Shown here in pieces: positions 1 to 10,121 of a stretch of 64,000 bases of DNA. The notes below the pieces were generated by a model. The model was not told the origin of the DNA, ran no database searches, and saw nothing but the letters and a program-made list of their open reading frames with translations. The stretch covers positions 143,515,081 to 143,579,080 of the forward strand of contig CP092865.1 in the NCBI GenBank assembly GCA_030710605.1, written 5' to 3'. Every line of letters begins with the position of its first letter. The first letter of the stretch is position 1. This DNA comes from Cordylochernes scorpioides. Lineage: Eukaryota > Arthropoda > Arachnida > Pseudoscorpiones > Chernetidae. The position numbers were made by a program, and so were the translations under genes.

Positions 1-34
1 ATAAATAAATGAAAATTGTAAATGAATTTGACTG

Positions 35-121
35 TTTATTATAGAAAAAATATCTGGCCTACACGGTGGTACCAATATCGAGGCGGTACTTGCGCGCGCG
101 CCAAGGTTATTCTAATTTATT
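35..121 (-). promoter_or_regulatory. candidate polyadenylation signals of the zinc-finger gene
   Basis: Two AATAAA hexamers read on the minus strand (plus-strand tttatt at 35-40 and 116-121) lie about 240 and 320 bases beyond the TGA stop of the zinc-finger frame. They would give a 3' UTR of ordinary length. In such AT-rich DNA the hexamer is common by chance, so this rests on position only. Confidence 0.35.
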
Positions 122-359
122 TAAAGGTCACACCTAGTGATTAAAAAACACTTATGAAGGAAACTTATAGTCATAATGTTCTTATTTTATAGTCTTATAA
201 GAAGTGAGAATGCATGAATATCTATTTGAAAGTTTGCTTTGCTGAGTTCAAAGTCAAATGTCCACATTAAGGATTTCTGAATTTTTTTAATGCGTAAATG
301 TATTATGAAAGTGGCTCTCCTTGAGGTCTAGCAGTCGCAATGTAAACATCTAAAACTTT

Positions 360-1979
360 TCAGCAGTGAGTTTGCAAATGTCTATTGAGATCATATTTCC
401 TATAAGTTCTGAAGTCACATTGTTCACATTTAAAAGGCTTCTCACCAGTATGAGTGTGTAAATGGCTGACAAGATTCTTTTTTTCTATTGCTCTGTAGTC
501 ACAATATTCACATTTAAAAGGCTTCTCACCAGTGTGAGTGCGTAAATGCACGACAAGACTTCTTTTTTCTATTGCTCTGTAGTCACAATGTTCACATTTA
601 AAAGGCTTCTCACCAGTATGAGTGCGTAAATGCCTGACAAGATAATGTTTTGCTACTGCTCTATAGTCACAATGTTCACATTTAAAAGTCTTCTCACTAG
701 CGTGAGTGCATAAATGTTTTTTGAGAGCTTCCTTGTATATAGTACTGTAGTCACAATGTTCACATTTGAGATGCTTCTCACCAGTATGAGTGTAGGAATG
801 TTTGACAAGACTTGATTTTATTATTGCTCTGTAGTCACAATGTTCACATTTAAAAGGCTTCTCGCCAGTGTGAGTGCGTAAATGTACTTTGAGAGCCTGC
901 ATGTATATAGTACTGTAGTCGCAATGTTCACATTTAAAAGGCTTCTCACCAGTGTGAGTGCGTAAATGTTCTTTGAGAGCTTGCTTGTATATAGTTCTGT
1001 AGTCACAATGTTCACATTTGAGATGCTTCTCACCAGTATGAGTGTAGGAATGTTTGACAAGACTTGATTTTATTATTGCCCTGTAGTCACAATGTTCACA
1101 TTTAAAAGGCTTCTCACCAGTGTGAGTGCATAAATGCACTTTGAGAGCTTTCTTGTATATAGTATTGTAGTCACAATGATCACATTTAAAAGGCTTCTCA
1201 CCAGTGTGAGTGCATAAATGTTCTTTGAGAGATTGCTTGTATATAGTACTGTAGTTACAATGTTCACATTTGAGATGCTTCTCACCAGCATGAGTGTAGG
1301 AATGTTCGACAAGACGTGATTTTTTTATTGCTCTGTAATCACAATGTTCACATTTAAAAGGCTTCTCACCTGTATGAGTGCGTAAATGTTGAACAAGACT
1401 ATTTTTTAGTATTGCTCTGTAGTCACAATGTTCACATTTAAAAGGCTTCTCACCAGTGTGAGTGCATAAATGTACTTTGAGATCTTTCTTGTATATAGTA
1501 CTGTAGTCACAATGTTCACATTTGAGATGCTTCTCACCAACATGAGTGTAGGAATGTTCGACAAGACGTGATTTTGTTATTGCTCTGTGATCACAATGTT
1601 CACATTTAAAAGGCTTCTCACCAGTGTGAATGCATAAATGTACTTTGAGAGCTTGCTTGTATATAGTACTGTAGTCACAATATTCACATTTTAGATGCTT
1701 CTCACCAGCATGAGTGTAGGAATGTTCGACAATACGTGATTTTTTTATTGCTCTGTAGTCACAATGTTCACATTTAAAAGGCTTCTCAACAGTGTGAGTG
1801 AGTAAATGTTCTTTGAGTACGTGCTTGTATATAGTACTGTAGTCACAATGTTCACATTTAAAAGGCTTCTCGCCAGTGTGAGTGTGTAAATGTCTTTTGA
1901 GACTTCTTACATATGAAGTCCTGAAGTCACAATGTTCACATTTAAAAGGCTTCTCACCAGTGTGCAAATATAAATCCAT
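360..1979 (-). CDS. C2H2 zinc-finger array protein, 19 fingers
   Basis: A 539-residue frame made wholly of 19 tandem C2H2 fingers, each 28 residues (C-x2-C-x12-H-x3-H plus TGEKP/TGEKH-type linker), with first cysteines near residues 14, 42, 70 and so on to 518. All four zinc ligands are present in every finger. Such proteins normally bind DNA in the nucleus. Two finger types alternate: DYRAI-type (3, 5, 7, 8, 11, 14, 16, 17, 18) and a type with TIY before the helix (2, 4, 6, 9, 10, 12, 13, 15). The second type places Tyr at helix position -1, which is unusual for base reading. Fingers 8-10 and 11-13 form a repeated 252-bp module. No effector domain (KRAB, BTB, ZAD) is visible. The ATG lies inside a finger linker, so the true N-terminus is probably an upstream exon, or the frame is a truncated gene. 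Stop is TGA at 360-362. Confidence 0.8.
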   Translation of the reverse strand: MDLYLHTGEKPFKCEHCDFRTSYVRSLKRHLHTHTGEKPFKCEHCDYSTIYKHVLKEHLLTHTVEKPFKCEHCDYRAIKKSRIVEHSYTHAGEKHLKCEYCDYSTIYKQALKVHLCIHTGEKPFKCEHCDHRAITKSRLVEHSYTHVGEKHLKCEHCDYSTIYKKDLKVHLCTHTGEKPFKCEHCDYRAILKNSLVQHLRTHTGEKPFKCEHCDYRAIKKSRLVEHSYTHAGEKHLKCEHCNYSTIYKQSLKEHLCTHTGEKPFKCDHCDYNTIYKKALKVHLCTHTGEKPFKCEHCDYRAIIKSSLVKHSYTHTGEKHLKCEHCDYRTIYKQALKEHLRTHTGEKPFKCEHCDYSTIYMQALKVHLRTHTGEKPFKCEHCDYRAIIKSSLVKHSYTHTGEKHLKCEHCDYSTIYKEALKKHLCTHASEKTFKCEHCDYRAVAKHYLVRHLRTHTGEKPFKCEHCDYRAIEKRSLVVHLRTHTGEKPFKCEYCDYRAIEKKNLVSHLHTHTGEKPFKCEQCDFRTYRKYDLNRHLQTHC

Positions 1980-2110
1980 AATTAAAAATATTTGTAAATA
2001 GTTCTGAAGTCACAACAATCACATTCAAAAGAGTGTTTGGATAAATGTAGTGGAAGTTTACTTTCTTGTTGTTGTTTCAAAGTCACAATAATCACGTTTC
2101 CAAAGCTTTT
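1980..2110 (-). pseudogene. two decayed zinc fingers upstream of the array
   Basis: Reading the minus strand just 5' of the array start gives two degenerate finger modules: one retaining FECDCCDFRTIYK with a stop soon after, and one retaining KRDYCDFET followed by a stop. The nearer one is out of frame with the array. They show that the array was once longer at its N-terminal end, and that the ATG of the open frame is probably a chance internal methionine. Confidence 0.65.
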
Positions 2111-3285
2111 TATCAAGGTTATAATACAATGTGGTTTAAATAGGCTGATTTTCTATTTTAAACCAGAGTAGTAGATTAAAATTATGATTTTACAAATATC
2201 TTCAAATTGTTAAATGTTCTCCGCCTTATATATGAAATGTCTCGAAATATAGCTGTGAAGGTAATCAAATTTTGAGATAAAAAGGAAGTCACATATTAAC
2301 AGTTATTTCAGAATGTATTGCTATAATTATGATAGAAAGAAAGATGTTGTACAATGTGTTGTCTTAGTTGATATTTCTTCGGGGAAGATATTTCAGTTGC
2401 CTGCACAAAAAAATATTTTTAATTTTTTTGACAAATGAATAAAAATTGTATGATATTGGGCTGACACCTCCAAACAAAGATGCTTTCCCAATACATTGAT
2501 TTGATATTGAATATACATTCCCCTACTACCAGATAATTAAAATTATCAAAGTGAAAAAAAAAAAGAATAAAAACACCTATGCTAAAATAATATATACTGT
2601 TATATATACCATCATTTTTGTTTATATTTTAAATGCTTTTAAAATTTATTTTTGATTACATTTTTAAAATTGATACAAATTTGATATCAATTATATGATT
2701 ATATAAAACCTGAAAATACCTTAATTTTAATGATTCATTAAAATTTATTCAATTTTAGAAATATAGGAAGAGAGTTCTTAAGATAGTAAATATGTCTGCG
2801 CAAATTTTGAAAGATTTGAAAAATAGTTTATATATTCCCCCCCCCCCCCCCCAAAAATAACAAAGATGCACAATAAGGTATAAATTACAATGAGTGAATG
2901 ACAGTGTGGAATGTTTTAGCAATGCACATGGAAAACATATTTGGTTACTATTATTTTTAAAAATACCCAAACTCATTTATTATTGTATAACTTGATATAA
3001 TTCGGATTTTAAGAAGTTGGATGTATTGGGATGGAAGGATAACAGAAGATGCAGCAAATTATAGAAGCCGAACATTGCTTTTAAACTGCAATAAGTTATG
3101 CCATTGAGAAAAAAAAGAGTTTAACAAAGATTATACATTATGTGGAAAAATAGTACAAATGTGAAATTGTACTGGGATAAGGGGCATTAATTAAGAAAAA
3201 AAACATTGCATTCCACTAAAATGCAATATCCATTGTAATATAATATATGGAGTGTGAATTAAGGAACAAAAGTTCAATATTATAT
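2111..3285. other. AT-rich intergenic DNA with a C16 tract
   Basis: No gene seen. Contains a run of 16 cytosines at 2837-2852 and many short A or T runs. The 73-residue frame that crosses the C tract has no recognisable content. Confidence 0.6.
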
Positions 3286-3520
3286 TTTGGCGAAGAAATA
3301 ATTTATTATTTAATTTAATTATTCAACGAAAATATTTGAAAGAGGTAAAACAATTTTACATTTGATAAATAATCATTTAGTTGCCTAGCTTGCTTGCTCC
3401 ATATTCTCTTGCTGTTGAGAGTTTTGTTGATTTGTTAATAATTGTCGACTAGTCGCAGTGACGTCATCAGTGAATTCTTTCACACCGTTAGATATACAAA
3501 GAGTTGATTTCTACGCTACA
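3286..3520 (+). repeat. 5' LTR of the gag-only element
   Basis: Shares long stretches with 5013-5245, for example cgaagaaataatttatta, atttagttgcctagctt and gtcgactagtcgc. It ends ctaca two bases before the PBS-like site. The left boundary is set by alignment with the right copy, where TGTGGCG is better preserved. Confidence 0.65.
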
Positions 3521-4745
3521 ACTGGTGGAGAAGCTGGACCGATACCCATTAAGAAATAAAAGGAAAATTGATCCTGTTGAACCAGAAGAAGCTTCTATGA
3601 ATGTAAATACGGAGTCGGGTACCCAGGTAATCAACTATTTTGATCAACATATGCCCAGGAACCCTTCCATTTTCTCCAGGAGGGTGGTGAAGGTCTCCAA
3701 AAATGGTTAAAAGGGTATGAACGTGTGTCAAGGTACAACCATTGGGATGAAACCCTTTGCCTTACTAAAGTGTTTATTTTTAATTTCTAGAACTGCTTTC
3801 AAATGGTTTGAGAACAACGAAGAAAGCATAAAGACTTGGAAGGAATTCACATCATTTAGAGAATGTGTTTGGGAAAAAAAGAAAATTCTAAATTGCAAGA
3901 GTAGAAGAAACTTAACAACACGGGCGCAATTAAAAGGTGACACTACCGAATTTTACATCAAGGATGTCCTGTGCTTGTGCAAAGAGGTTGATCCTCAAAT
4001 AAGAGAAGAAGATAAAATCCCCCACCTCATGAAGGGGATAGCTGAGGAGCTTTATCAAGCACCCATACCGAGGGATGTACAGAGCACAGAACAATTCATT
4101 ACAGAATGTTGCCATGTCGTAGCGCTCCGTTGTAGGTGAGTTACCCCAACCAGGTCGAGCGCCTACTAAATGTAGCCTCTCTCTGTGACCAGGATGACGG
4201 AGAAGAACTGTCATCGCTGATCCAAAAAATTGTCCGCAAGGAGATACAGCAAGCATTGCACTCTCCTCAAGCGGAGCCTATCATCGCTGCCATTGAAGAT
4301 TTTGTGAGGGAGGAGATTGTAAATTCCTAGGCGCCCATATCAAAACCTACAAAAATCCCCCTCAAGCACCCAGGCCAGTATCAAATCCTAGATTCGAGGC
4401 TCAACCTAGAACTCCCCATCCTACAACTCAGTATTAGAAACAAGGAAGAAGACGCGACACCAATGAATGGTGGACAACTGAAAGAAAGCCAATCTGCTTT
4501 TACTGCGAACGCCCAGGTCAAGTCGTCCGCTATTGCTGCGACAGAAAGAGACACAATGAGGAGAGGAGAAATGAATATTTCCAAAGAAAGCAAGACGCAA
4601 TGGTATTCTACAACTTTCGAGCCGTATCTCAGGAGCCCAATGACGAATCATCGAGGAAAAATTTCACTCGCTACCGAAGCACTACCTCATTTTTCGGTCA
4701 AAACAGACAACATTTCTCACCTTTTAGAAGATCTAGCTTGACACC
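3504..4745 (+). pseudogene. decayed gypsy-type gag with an altered CCHC knuckle
   Basis: Pieces in different frames read as one gag: an N-terminal part (3504-3707), a capsid-like part with WFENNEESIKTWKEF (about 3800-3850) and MKGIAEELYQAPIPRD (about 4030-4080), then LIQKIVRKEIQQAL (about 4215-4260), then a knuckle region read in the frame of 4471. The knuckle is C-x2-C-x4-Q-x4-C, so the zinc-binding His is Gln. Gag would form the particle that packages element RNA. Several frameshifts and stops break it, and it is followed directly by the pol deletion. The capsid type is one I associate with arthropod, especially chelicerate, gypsy elements; that link is recognition, not a search. Confidence 0.6.
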
Positions 4746-5012
4746 CCGCCATTAAAACTAGATGACAGACCATATGGGAGGTGAGGCCGCAAAGTTATAA
4801 AATCCTCTCATGCCGACCACAGTAGAAATAATAAAAAACTACATTGACGTAAATATAGACCTGCCAAGCCCTCATGAAGAAGATACCTCAACTGAAGAAG
4901 ACATCCACCGCAGACACTTGAAAATATACCTGGCCCTAATACTAGTTCTGAAAACTGAGGATGCAAGTCTCCTGCTGAGCATCGGATCGAGGCACTTTAT
5001 AGGAGGAGGCTA

Positions 5013-5245
5013 TGTGGCGAAGAAATAATTTATTAATTTAATTATTCAATGAAAATATTTGAAACAGATTTGAAATTTTACATTTGTTAAATTATCATTT
5101 AGTTGCCTAGCTTACTTGCTCCGTATTCTCTAGCTGTAAAGAGTTTTGTTGATTTGTTTATAAATGTCGACTAGTCGCCGCGACGTTATCAATTAATTAT
5201 GTTGCTCTCTCTTACACAATTTTGTATTGAGATCATTACGATATA
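5013..5245 (+). repeat. 3' LTR of the gag-only element
   Basis: Starts TGTGGCGAAG directly after a purine-rich tract and matches 3286-3520 through gtcgactagtcgc; the last 40 bases align only loosely. The right end is uncertain by about 10 bases. Confidence 0.6.
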
Positions 5246-6708
5246 TAAATTCATTAAACACTTTATAGATGGTGAGCAGATAATAAAAGGTAAATATTAT
5301 CAGATAAGAGCTGTTTATACGTATCTATATTATTTATTTTAAGATTTAAAAAAATATAAAATTCAACAAATGGGATATTGAAGTATTTGCACCTATTACA
5401 TGAAAAATAGCCTGATACCCTAATATGATTGAGTGGAGATATGAAAAAGAAGAAGACAGAGGAGAAAAAACCTATTAGAACTTGGACTAAATTTTTACAA
5501 ATTTAAATGTATTAATCAACAGAGTTCTTAAAATTTATATAAACAAAGTGGTTGATGTACGAGGTAGAAGCGATGTTATAAAAAGTAAAATCAATAACAA
5601 TTTGAGGCAAGAGGGAATTAGGTGAATAAGTTAGATTCTCACATGATTTCCAGGAAATATAACACTAGTGCCAACCTTCCCCCGCCCTTCGTTTATACAA
5701 GGCACTGATATGGCTTGCAGCCAGCTAGCTAACCCTAGCACAAAGACACTGACAGTAACTTGAGGACCAGAAAGGGTTGAGAACATTTATTTTGAAGGTC
5801 ATTAGTAACTCATAACAAATTTGTATTTATTGCTTAATTCATATTATTGTGAATATATAACAAGTGTTTAAATTTTTGGGGGTATGGATCCTGAGAAATA
5901 CATACCCCACTTCTGGCAGCAATAACAGGATTTATACGACTGTGAATTGAGCCAGAGATTGGATGGCATGTATAGGTATTACTTATCGTGCAGCTTCAAC
6001 ACAATACCTCAGTTCATTGACAGTAGTGACTGCCATGAGGTAACAAGCCAGCCGTTCAGCAACCTTTGACCACATGTTTTAAATTGGTCAGTGTTAAAAG
6101 AGAGAATGTATTAGCCAGTCAAACATTCTCTGCAGGTAGAAAGGCGTATAAAATACCAGCCACATGAAGTAGTGAATATTTTGCATAAAACATAGTGCTG
6201 CCCAGGACTCAAATAAAAACGACTTCCACAGGCACATCAGAATAGCAACAGGGATTTTCAAAGGGCCATGATTGCGGTCAAAAGGTAACTGAGACATATT
6301 CAATGCATTGCAAATATTGTTTTCGGCATTGCATACGATTGCTTTCACCTGGATGATTTAGTGTAACTTAAGCGGCTGCTAGTTCATCTTAAAGTAAACG
6401 ATGAGGTGACTTAGAACAAAATGTTATTTTATTTGAAAAGGAGAGACATGCACACAAAAGGGTTCTATAGTTCTATATCTTTTGGCCTTTTCTTTATTTT
6501 TTCTAATTTTTTTTTCACATTTTTCCGATTGTATTCATTTATTTTGATCAATATAGTAATTATTAGTTTTCCTTTCTTTTTAAACAGGTATTAATGCAAT
6601 TTTATCTTTTACTAAAACTTCTTTATGAAATATTCTGAAAAAAAAAGTTCCAATGATATATCTCGCTCAATTCATATTAATTAAAATATATTACAATAGT
6701 ATATAACT
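5246..6708. other. intergenic DNA, no gene seen
   Basis: AT-rich sequence with one less AT-rich patch around 5660-5780. An 84-residue minus-strand frame at 6094-6348 has no recognisable motif and I do not call it a gene. Confidence 0.5.
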
Positions 6709-6976
6709 CCGCCCTTGCCGGTCCCAAGCCCGGATGAAAAAGGAGGAGGGAGAGCAGTAAAAAGCTTGCTAAAAACCTGGGCTCACCTGGTCCGGCTGAT
6801 AGTACCCTTTACGGGCTCCTGTTCCAGGGATACAGGATGAGAAGCCTTTGTACTCCATGTTATGAGCAGCTGCACATGGCGTCTGTTCCTCATGTCAGAG
6901 GCGGCAATTTCTTTTAGAGCTAAGTCGGCCTGCCACTGGGCAGTGCTCCTAGTCATGATGACAAAGCCCAGGACAA
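6709..6976 (+). repeat. left copy of an inverted dispersed repeat
   Basis: About 265 bp of moderate GC that match the reverse complement of 9302-9563. Shared blocks include tgatagtaccct, agctaagtcg, gtgctcctagtc and ggtcccaag. The composition and scattered copies suggest the 3' untranslated end of a LINE, but I see no coding part, so the class is open. Confidence 0.65.
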
Positions 6977-7299
6977 AAAAACAAGGAAGAGAGATCGGAA
7001 GGAAATAGAGTCTGCTGGAACGGAGGTCTCATGTGATGTTTTACATGTACATAGGACAGCTGACATCCCCCAACCCACTGATAGATAGCCAAGAAGGTAT
7101 GGGACAAGGTCACAGTAGAGGCAAATTTGCATTGGCCGCCGGTTATTTTATGATTATTTTTAGAAATCTGGGAAGTGAATTAGTGTTCTTTGGGTCCAAA
7201 GTGTTAAACTAACACGGAAATGGAATATTGAACATTTTGGACCCGAAGTCACATCTTTACCTAATGGGGAGTCAAACCCGAAGGATGCGAATTCAGGTC

Positions 7300-7960
7300 C
7301 AAAGTGTTAAAAACAAGAGGCATATCGTGACTGCACACATGAGCATTTTTGATGGCAGAGCGCCAAATAGTGGAACAGAATCACCAGAACATTGATTTTG
7401 GCTTGACCATTTTTTTTTTATAACCCATTTCTTGAAAAATGATGAAACGCCAGATACAAACACATTTCAGGCTATTGGCTCTTGCCAATGCGGTACAGGT
7501 TGTACCTCAATGACTATAAATTTTGGTCCTAGAGGCTTCCCGAGAAAACATGAACAAGGTGTTTTTTTAAGACCAAATTTGCACATAATTATACTGATCA
7601 TGTGAAATAATATGAAAAATGTGAAAAATGTCAGATGTTGGTATTTAAAACAAAAGAGGCGTAGGCTGACGGCTCTAATTGGCATTTTATATATATGGCA
7701 GAACACCATATAGCGTAACAAAAATCAACCAAACGTTGTTTTGACTTGTTCCATATTTGAATAACCCATTTCCTAATATATCAAGAAATGTCAACTATGA
7801 ATGCGTTTCAGGCAATGAATAAAAGGTCTTAGATGCTTTTTTAGAAAATCAAGAAATAAGTATTTTAGGCCAAAATTGCATAAATACACTTAGTTATTAT
7901 TTTGATGATGAAAACCAAATGGATTTATAGCATCTTAATTTTCAATTCAAATTTAAAATG
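7300..7960 (+). repeat. diverged tandem duplication, unit about 340 bp
   Basis: Unit 1 (about 7300-7635) and unit 2 (about 7636-7960) share the same order of blocks: aaacaa-gaggc, a ggcagagcgcc/ggcagaacacc block, ataacccattt (7420 and 7761), a catttcagg/cgtttcagg block, and a final block resembling gaccaaatttgcataa. Divergence is high, roughly a third of positions. No coding content. Confidence 0.5.
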
Positions 7961-8477
7961 TCTCTACTGTTTTCCCCGTTTTTCTTATGGCAAACATTTA
8001 CCTCAATTAGAATTTTCTCATTGTACATCAAATGTACATTAATGAATGCCTTTTTATTTAAAAATAAATATACTTTATTTTTGTTTTTAAATATATCTCA
8101 TTATGATAATTTTGTTTTAGATATTTTTATTGTTTTAAAGAATAACTATAAGAAGTCACACTATAAGGTCCCTAGGAAGCCCAAACTGGTTCTCCCCATG
8201 GTGTAGCATGAATTATTCCCTAAAAATCCAGGAGAGGTCGAAACAAGGGGAATGTTTAACACCATCTTAATTTGGAGGAGGGCATCTACTTGCTCTTGAA
8301 GGTCAAAATAGCTTCTGAGGGTACAAGAAAATAAGACCTAAATCCAAATAAATTAATAGTGTGTGACATTTTGGTATCAAGGTAGTTACCATCATCAGAA
8401 AAAGATTATTCACAATATTATTGAGACATTTTATTATATAATATATTTATACACAAATTTTATATTAATTTTATGAA

Positions 8478-9175
8478 TCTATATATATATATAAATGAAT
8501 GTCTGTCTGTCTGTACTCTATAGATTCAAAAACCATACATCCAATCGCCGTGAAATTTTGGGATATTATTAGGTATATCCCCGGGAAGGTTTTTGAAAAA
8601 TAATTTCTTGAATATCCTTAGAGTTATTTGCAGATTTGTAGATTTAACTCGCAAGCAGCGCCCCCTAGCGGGGGATAACAAGTTTTTTATCTATAAGTTT
8701 CATTATCACTAAGTTTATTATCTTAAAGATTATTTATCAATAGTAAGATTTTCTACCTATTGATTGCGCACAAGTCAAAGTTAGTTTTATTATTTATCTA
8801 CAACATATATATTGGGAGAATAGATAAAATGATGATTTTGTAATGTAGAAAATTAGGAAAGACAAAATTCAGGATGACACAGCAATTTATTTGAGACAAG
8901 AATAATGATACAATTCCAAGGCAAAATACTATTCCATTAACTTCCAATTACCGAGGGAACCAATTAATATTGATTTTATTCAACTTATCGAGTATTTTTC
9001 AAGGGACCGGGAAAAAATGTTAACTTTGTCGAGAGATTCAAATTTACGAGTTTCAAATTATCAAAATATATCTATTATTTTTTTTATAAGTTTATAGAGA
9101 ATTGTTTTAACAAATGTTCGTTAGACAAACCTTTACTCGGGTAAAACCTGGGCGAAGCCGGGTACATCCGCAAGT
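8478..9175 (-). repeat. dispersed repeat starting ACCCGGCTTCGCCCGGGT, copy 1
   Basis: Reverse-oriented member of a family present at least five times in the window (also 15768-16466, 18530-18724, 42142-42931, 57008-57564). Read 5' to 3' it starts with a GC hairpin (CCCGGC...GCCCGGGTTTTACCCGAG), includes a block on the scheme of atcccagaatttcatggcgattgg, and ends with a run of CAGA/ACAG units and a tatatata tail. The tailed 3' end fits a non-LTR or SINE-like mechanism. I cannot name the class with confidence. Confidence 0.65.
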
Positions 9176-9301
9176 ATTCTATAAGATGTGATTATTAAAT
9201 TTTGAAGATCTATATAAATTTTTAAAAATATATCTTTCTTATCTCTACCCAATCATATCAGGGTATCAAGAAAAACTATGATGATTGGGTGAAGCAGAAT
9301 G

Positions 9302-9563
9302 AGTCTGCCTTTGTCATTAAGACTAGGAGCACTACTCGGTGACAGGTCGACTTAGCTCCAAATGAAATAGCTGCCTCTGGTATGAGAAACAGACACCATG
9401 TGCAGCCACTCCTAAGGAGTACAACGCTGCTCGTCCAGAATCCCTGGATCAGGACCCCTTACAGGGTACTATCAGACAGGCCAGCTCAGCCCAGGTTTTT
9501 CAGCGAGCTTGTTACTGCTGCCGCTCCTTTCTTTTTCTTCCGGACTTGGGACCAAAAAGGCTG
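9302..9563 (-). repeat. right copy of the inverted dispersed repeat
   Basis: Inverted partner of 6709-6976, about 80 percent alike by eye. The two are separated by 2.3 kb that holds the 7.3-8.0 kb duplication and one dispersed repeat. A 60-residue frame inside it is not supported as a gene. Confidence 0.65.
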
Positions 9564-9721
9564 AAAAAAATATGATATCTTTGTATTAATATGTAGGGTT
9601 AAGGGTAAATTCAAATGGGTAAAATACTTAGGTTAGTTTTTGAAAGGTTCAATTAGGTTAATTTCAGATTGCTTCAATTGTGACAGTTTTAGAAAAGTTA
9701 GTTATTTATGGTTATTTAATA

Positions 9722-9895
9722 CAGTAGAACCTTTTAGGGGACACCCCACCAGCGGACACTTCTCCACAAAGGACAGTTTTCATTTGCAAAATTACCATTT
9801 TCATACTATTTAGCAACTCTCCGGTAAGAGGACACCTCTCTTTAAAGGGCACTTTGGCTCTGCAATTTGGTGACCTTTGCAGGGAAGTTCTACTG
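9722..9895. mobile_element. 174-bp pogo/Tigger-type MITE
   Basis: Starts CAGTAGAACC and ends, on the other strand, CAGTAGAACT, flanked on both sides by TA (9720-9721 and 9896-9897). TA target duplication and CAGT-type ends are the hallmark of Tc1/mariner-pogo elements. The body carries several GGACA/GGACAC words and has no coding capacity, so it must move, or have moved, with a transposase made elsewhere. Confidence 0.75.
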
Positions 9896-10121
9896 TATTT
9901 CAAATTCAAAATAAAAAAATTTATCATATTTTTATTCTATTTTATTATGGATAAAATGAAAAAGTGATGTGAAAATCAAACACCTCTATTTACATTTGGC
10001 TAAAATTTCCCTTTCTTCCACAAATACATTTAGTTTATAAAATAAATTTAAATGCATAAAGCAATAAATTATATTGCCAAAAAGAGTGACAACAATTTTG
10101 AACCTAAATTACACTTAGATA

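Larger units (their letters stand above)
3286..5245 (+). mobile_element. gypsy-type LTR element deleted for most of pol (gag-only derivative)
   Basis: Two direct repeats of about 235 bp bound about 1.5 kb. The left repeat (3286-3520) is followed after two bases by a PBS-like tggtggagaagctgg (3523-3537); the right repeat (5013-5245) is preceded by the purine-rich aggaggagg (5001-5009). The interior carries a decayed gag (3504-4745), then jumps to a short acidic tail around 4810-5000 that looks like the end of a polyprotein, with no protease, RT or integrase between. The LTRs have diverged by many substitutions and small indels, so the copy is old. No convincing target-site duplication was found. 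LTR ends are approximate. Confidence 0.65.

Noticed and set aside
821..1312. Two 79-residue frames of nearly the same sequence, 252 bp apart, on the minus strand
   Set aside because: They are shifted-frame shadows of the repeated zinc-finger modules; their similarity reflects the finger array.
3281..5255. Possible TSD tatat around the gag-only LTR element
   Set aside because: Low-complexity match, and the right LTR end is uncertain by several bases.
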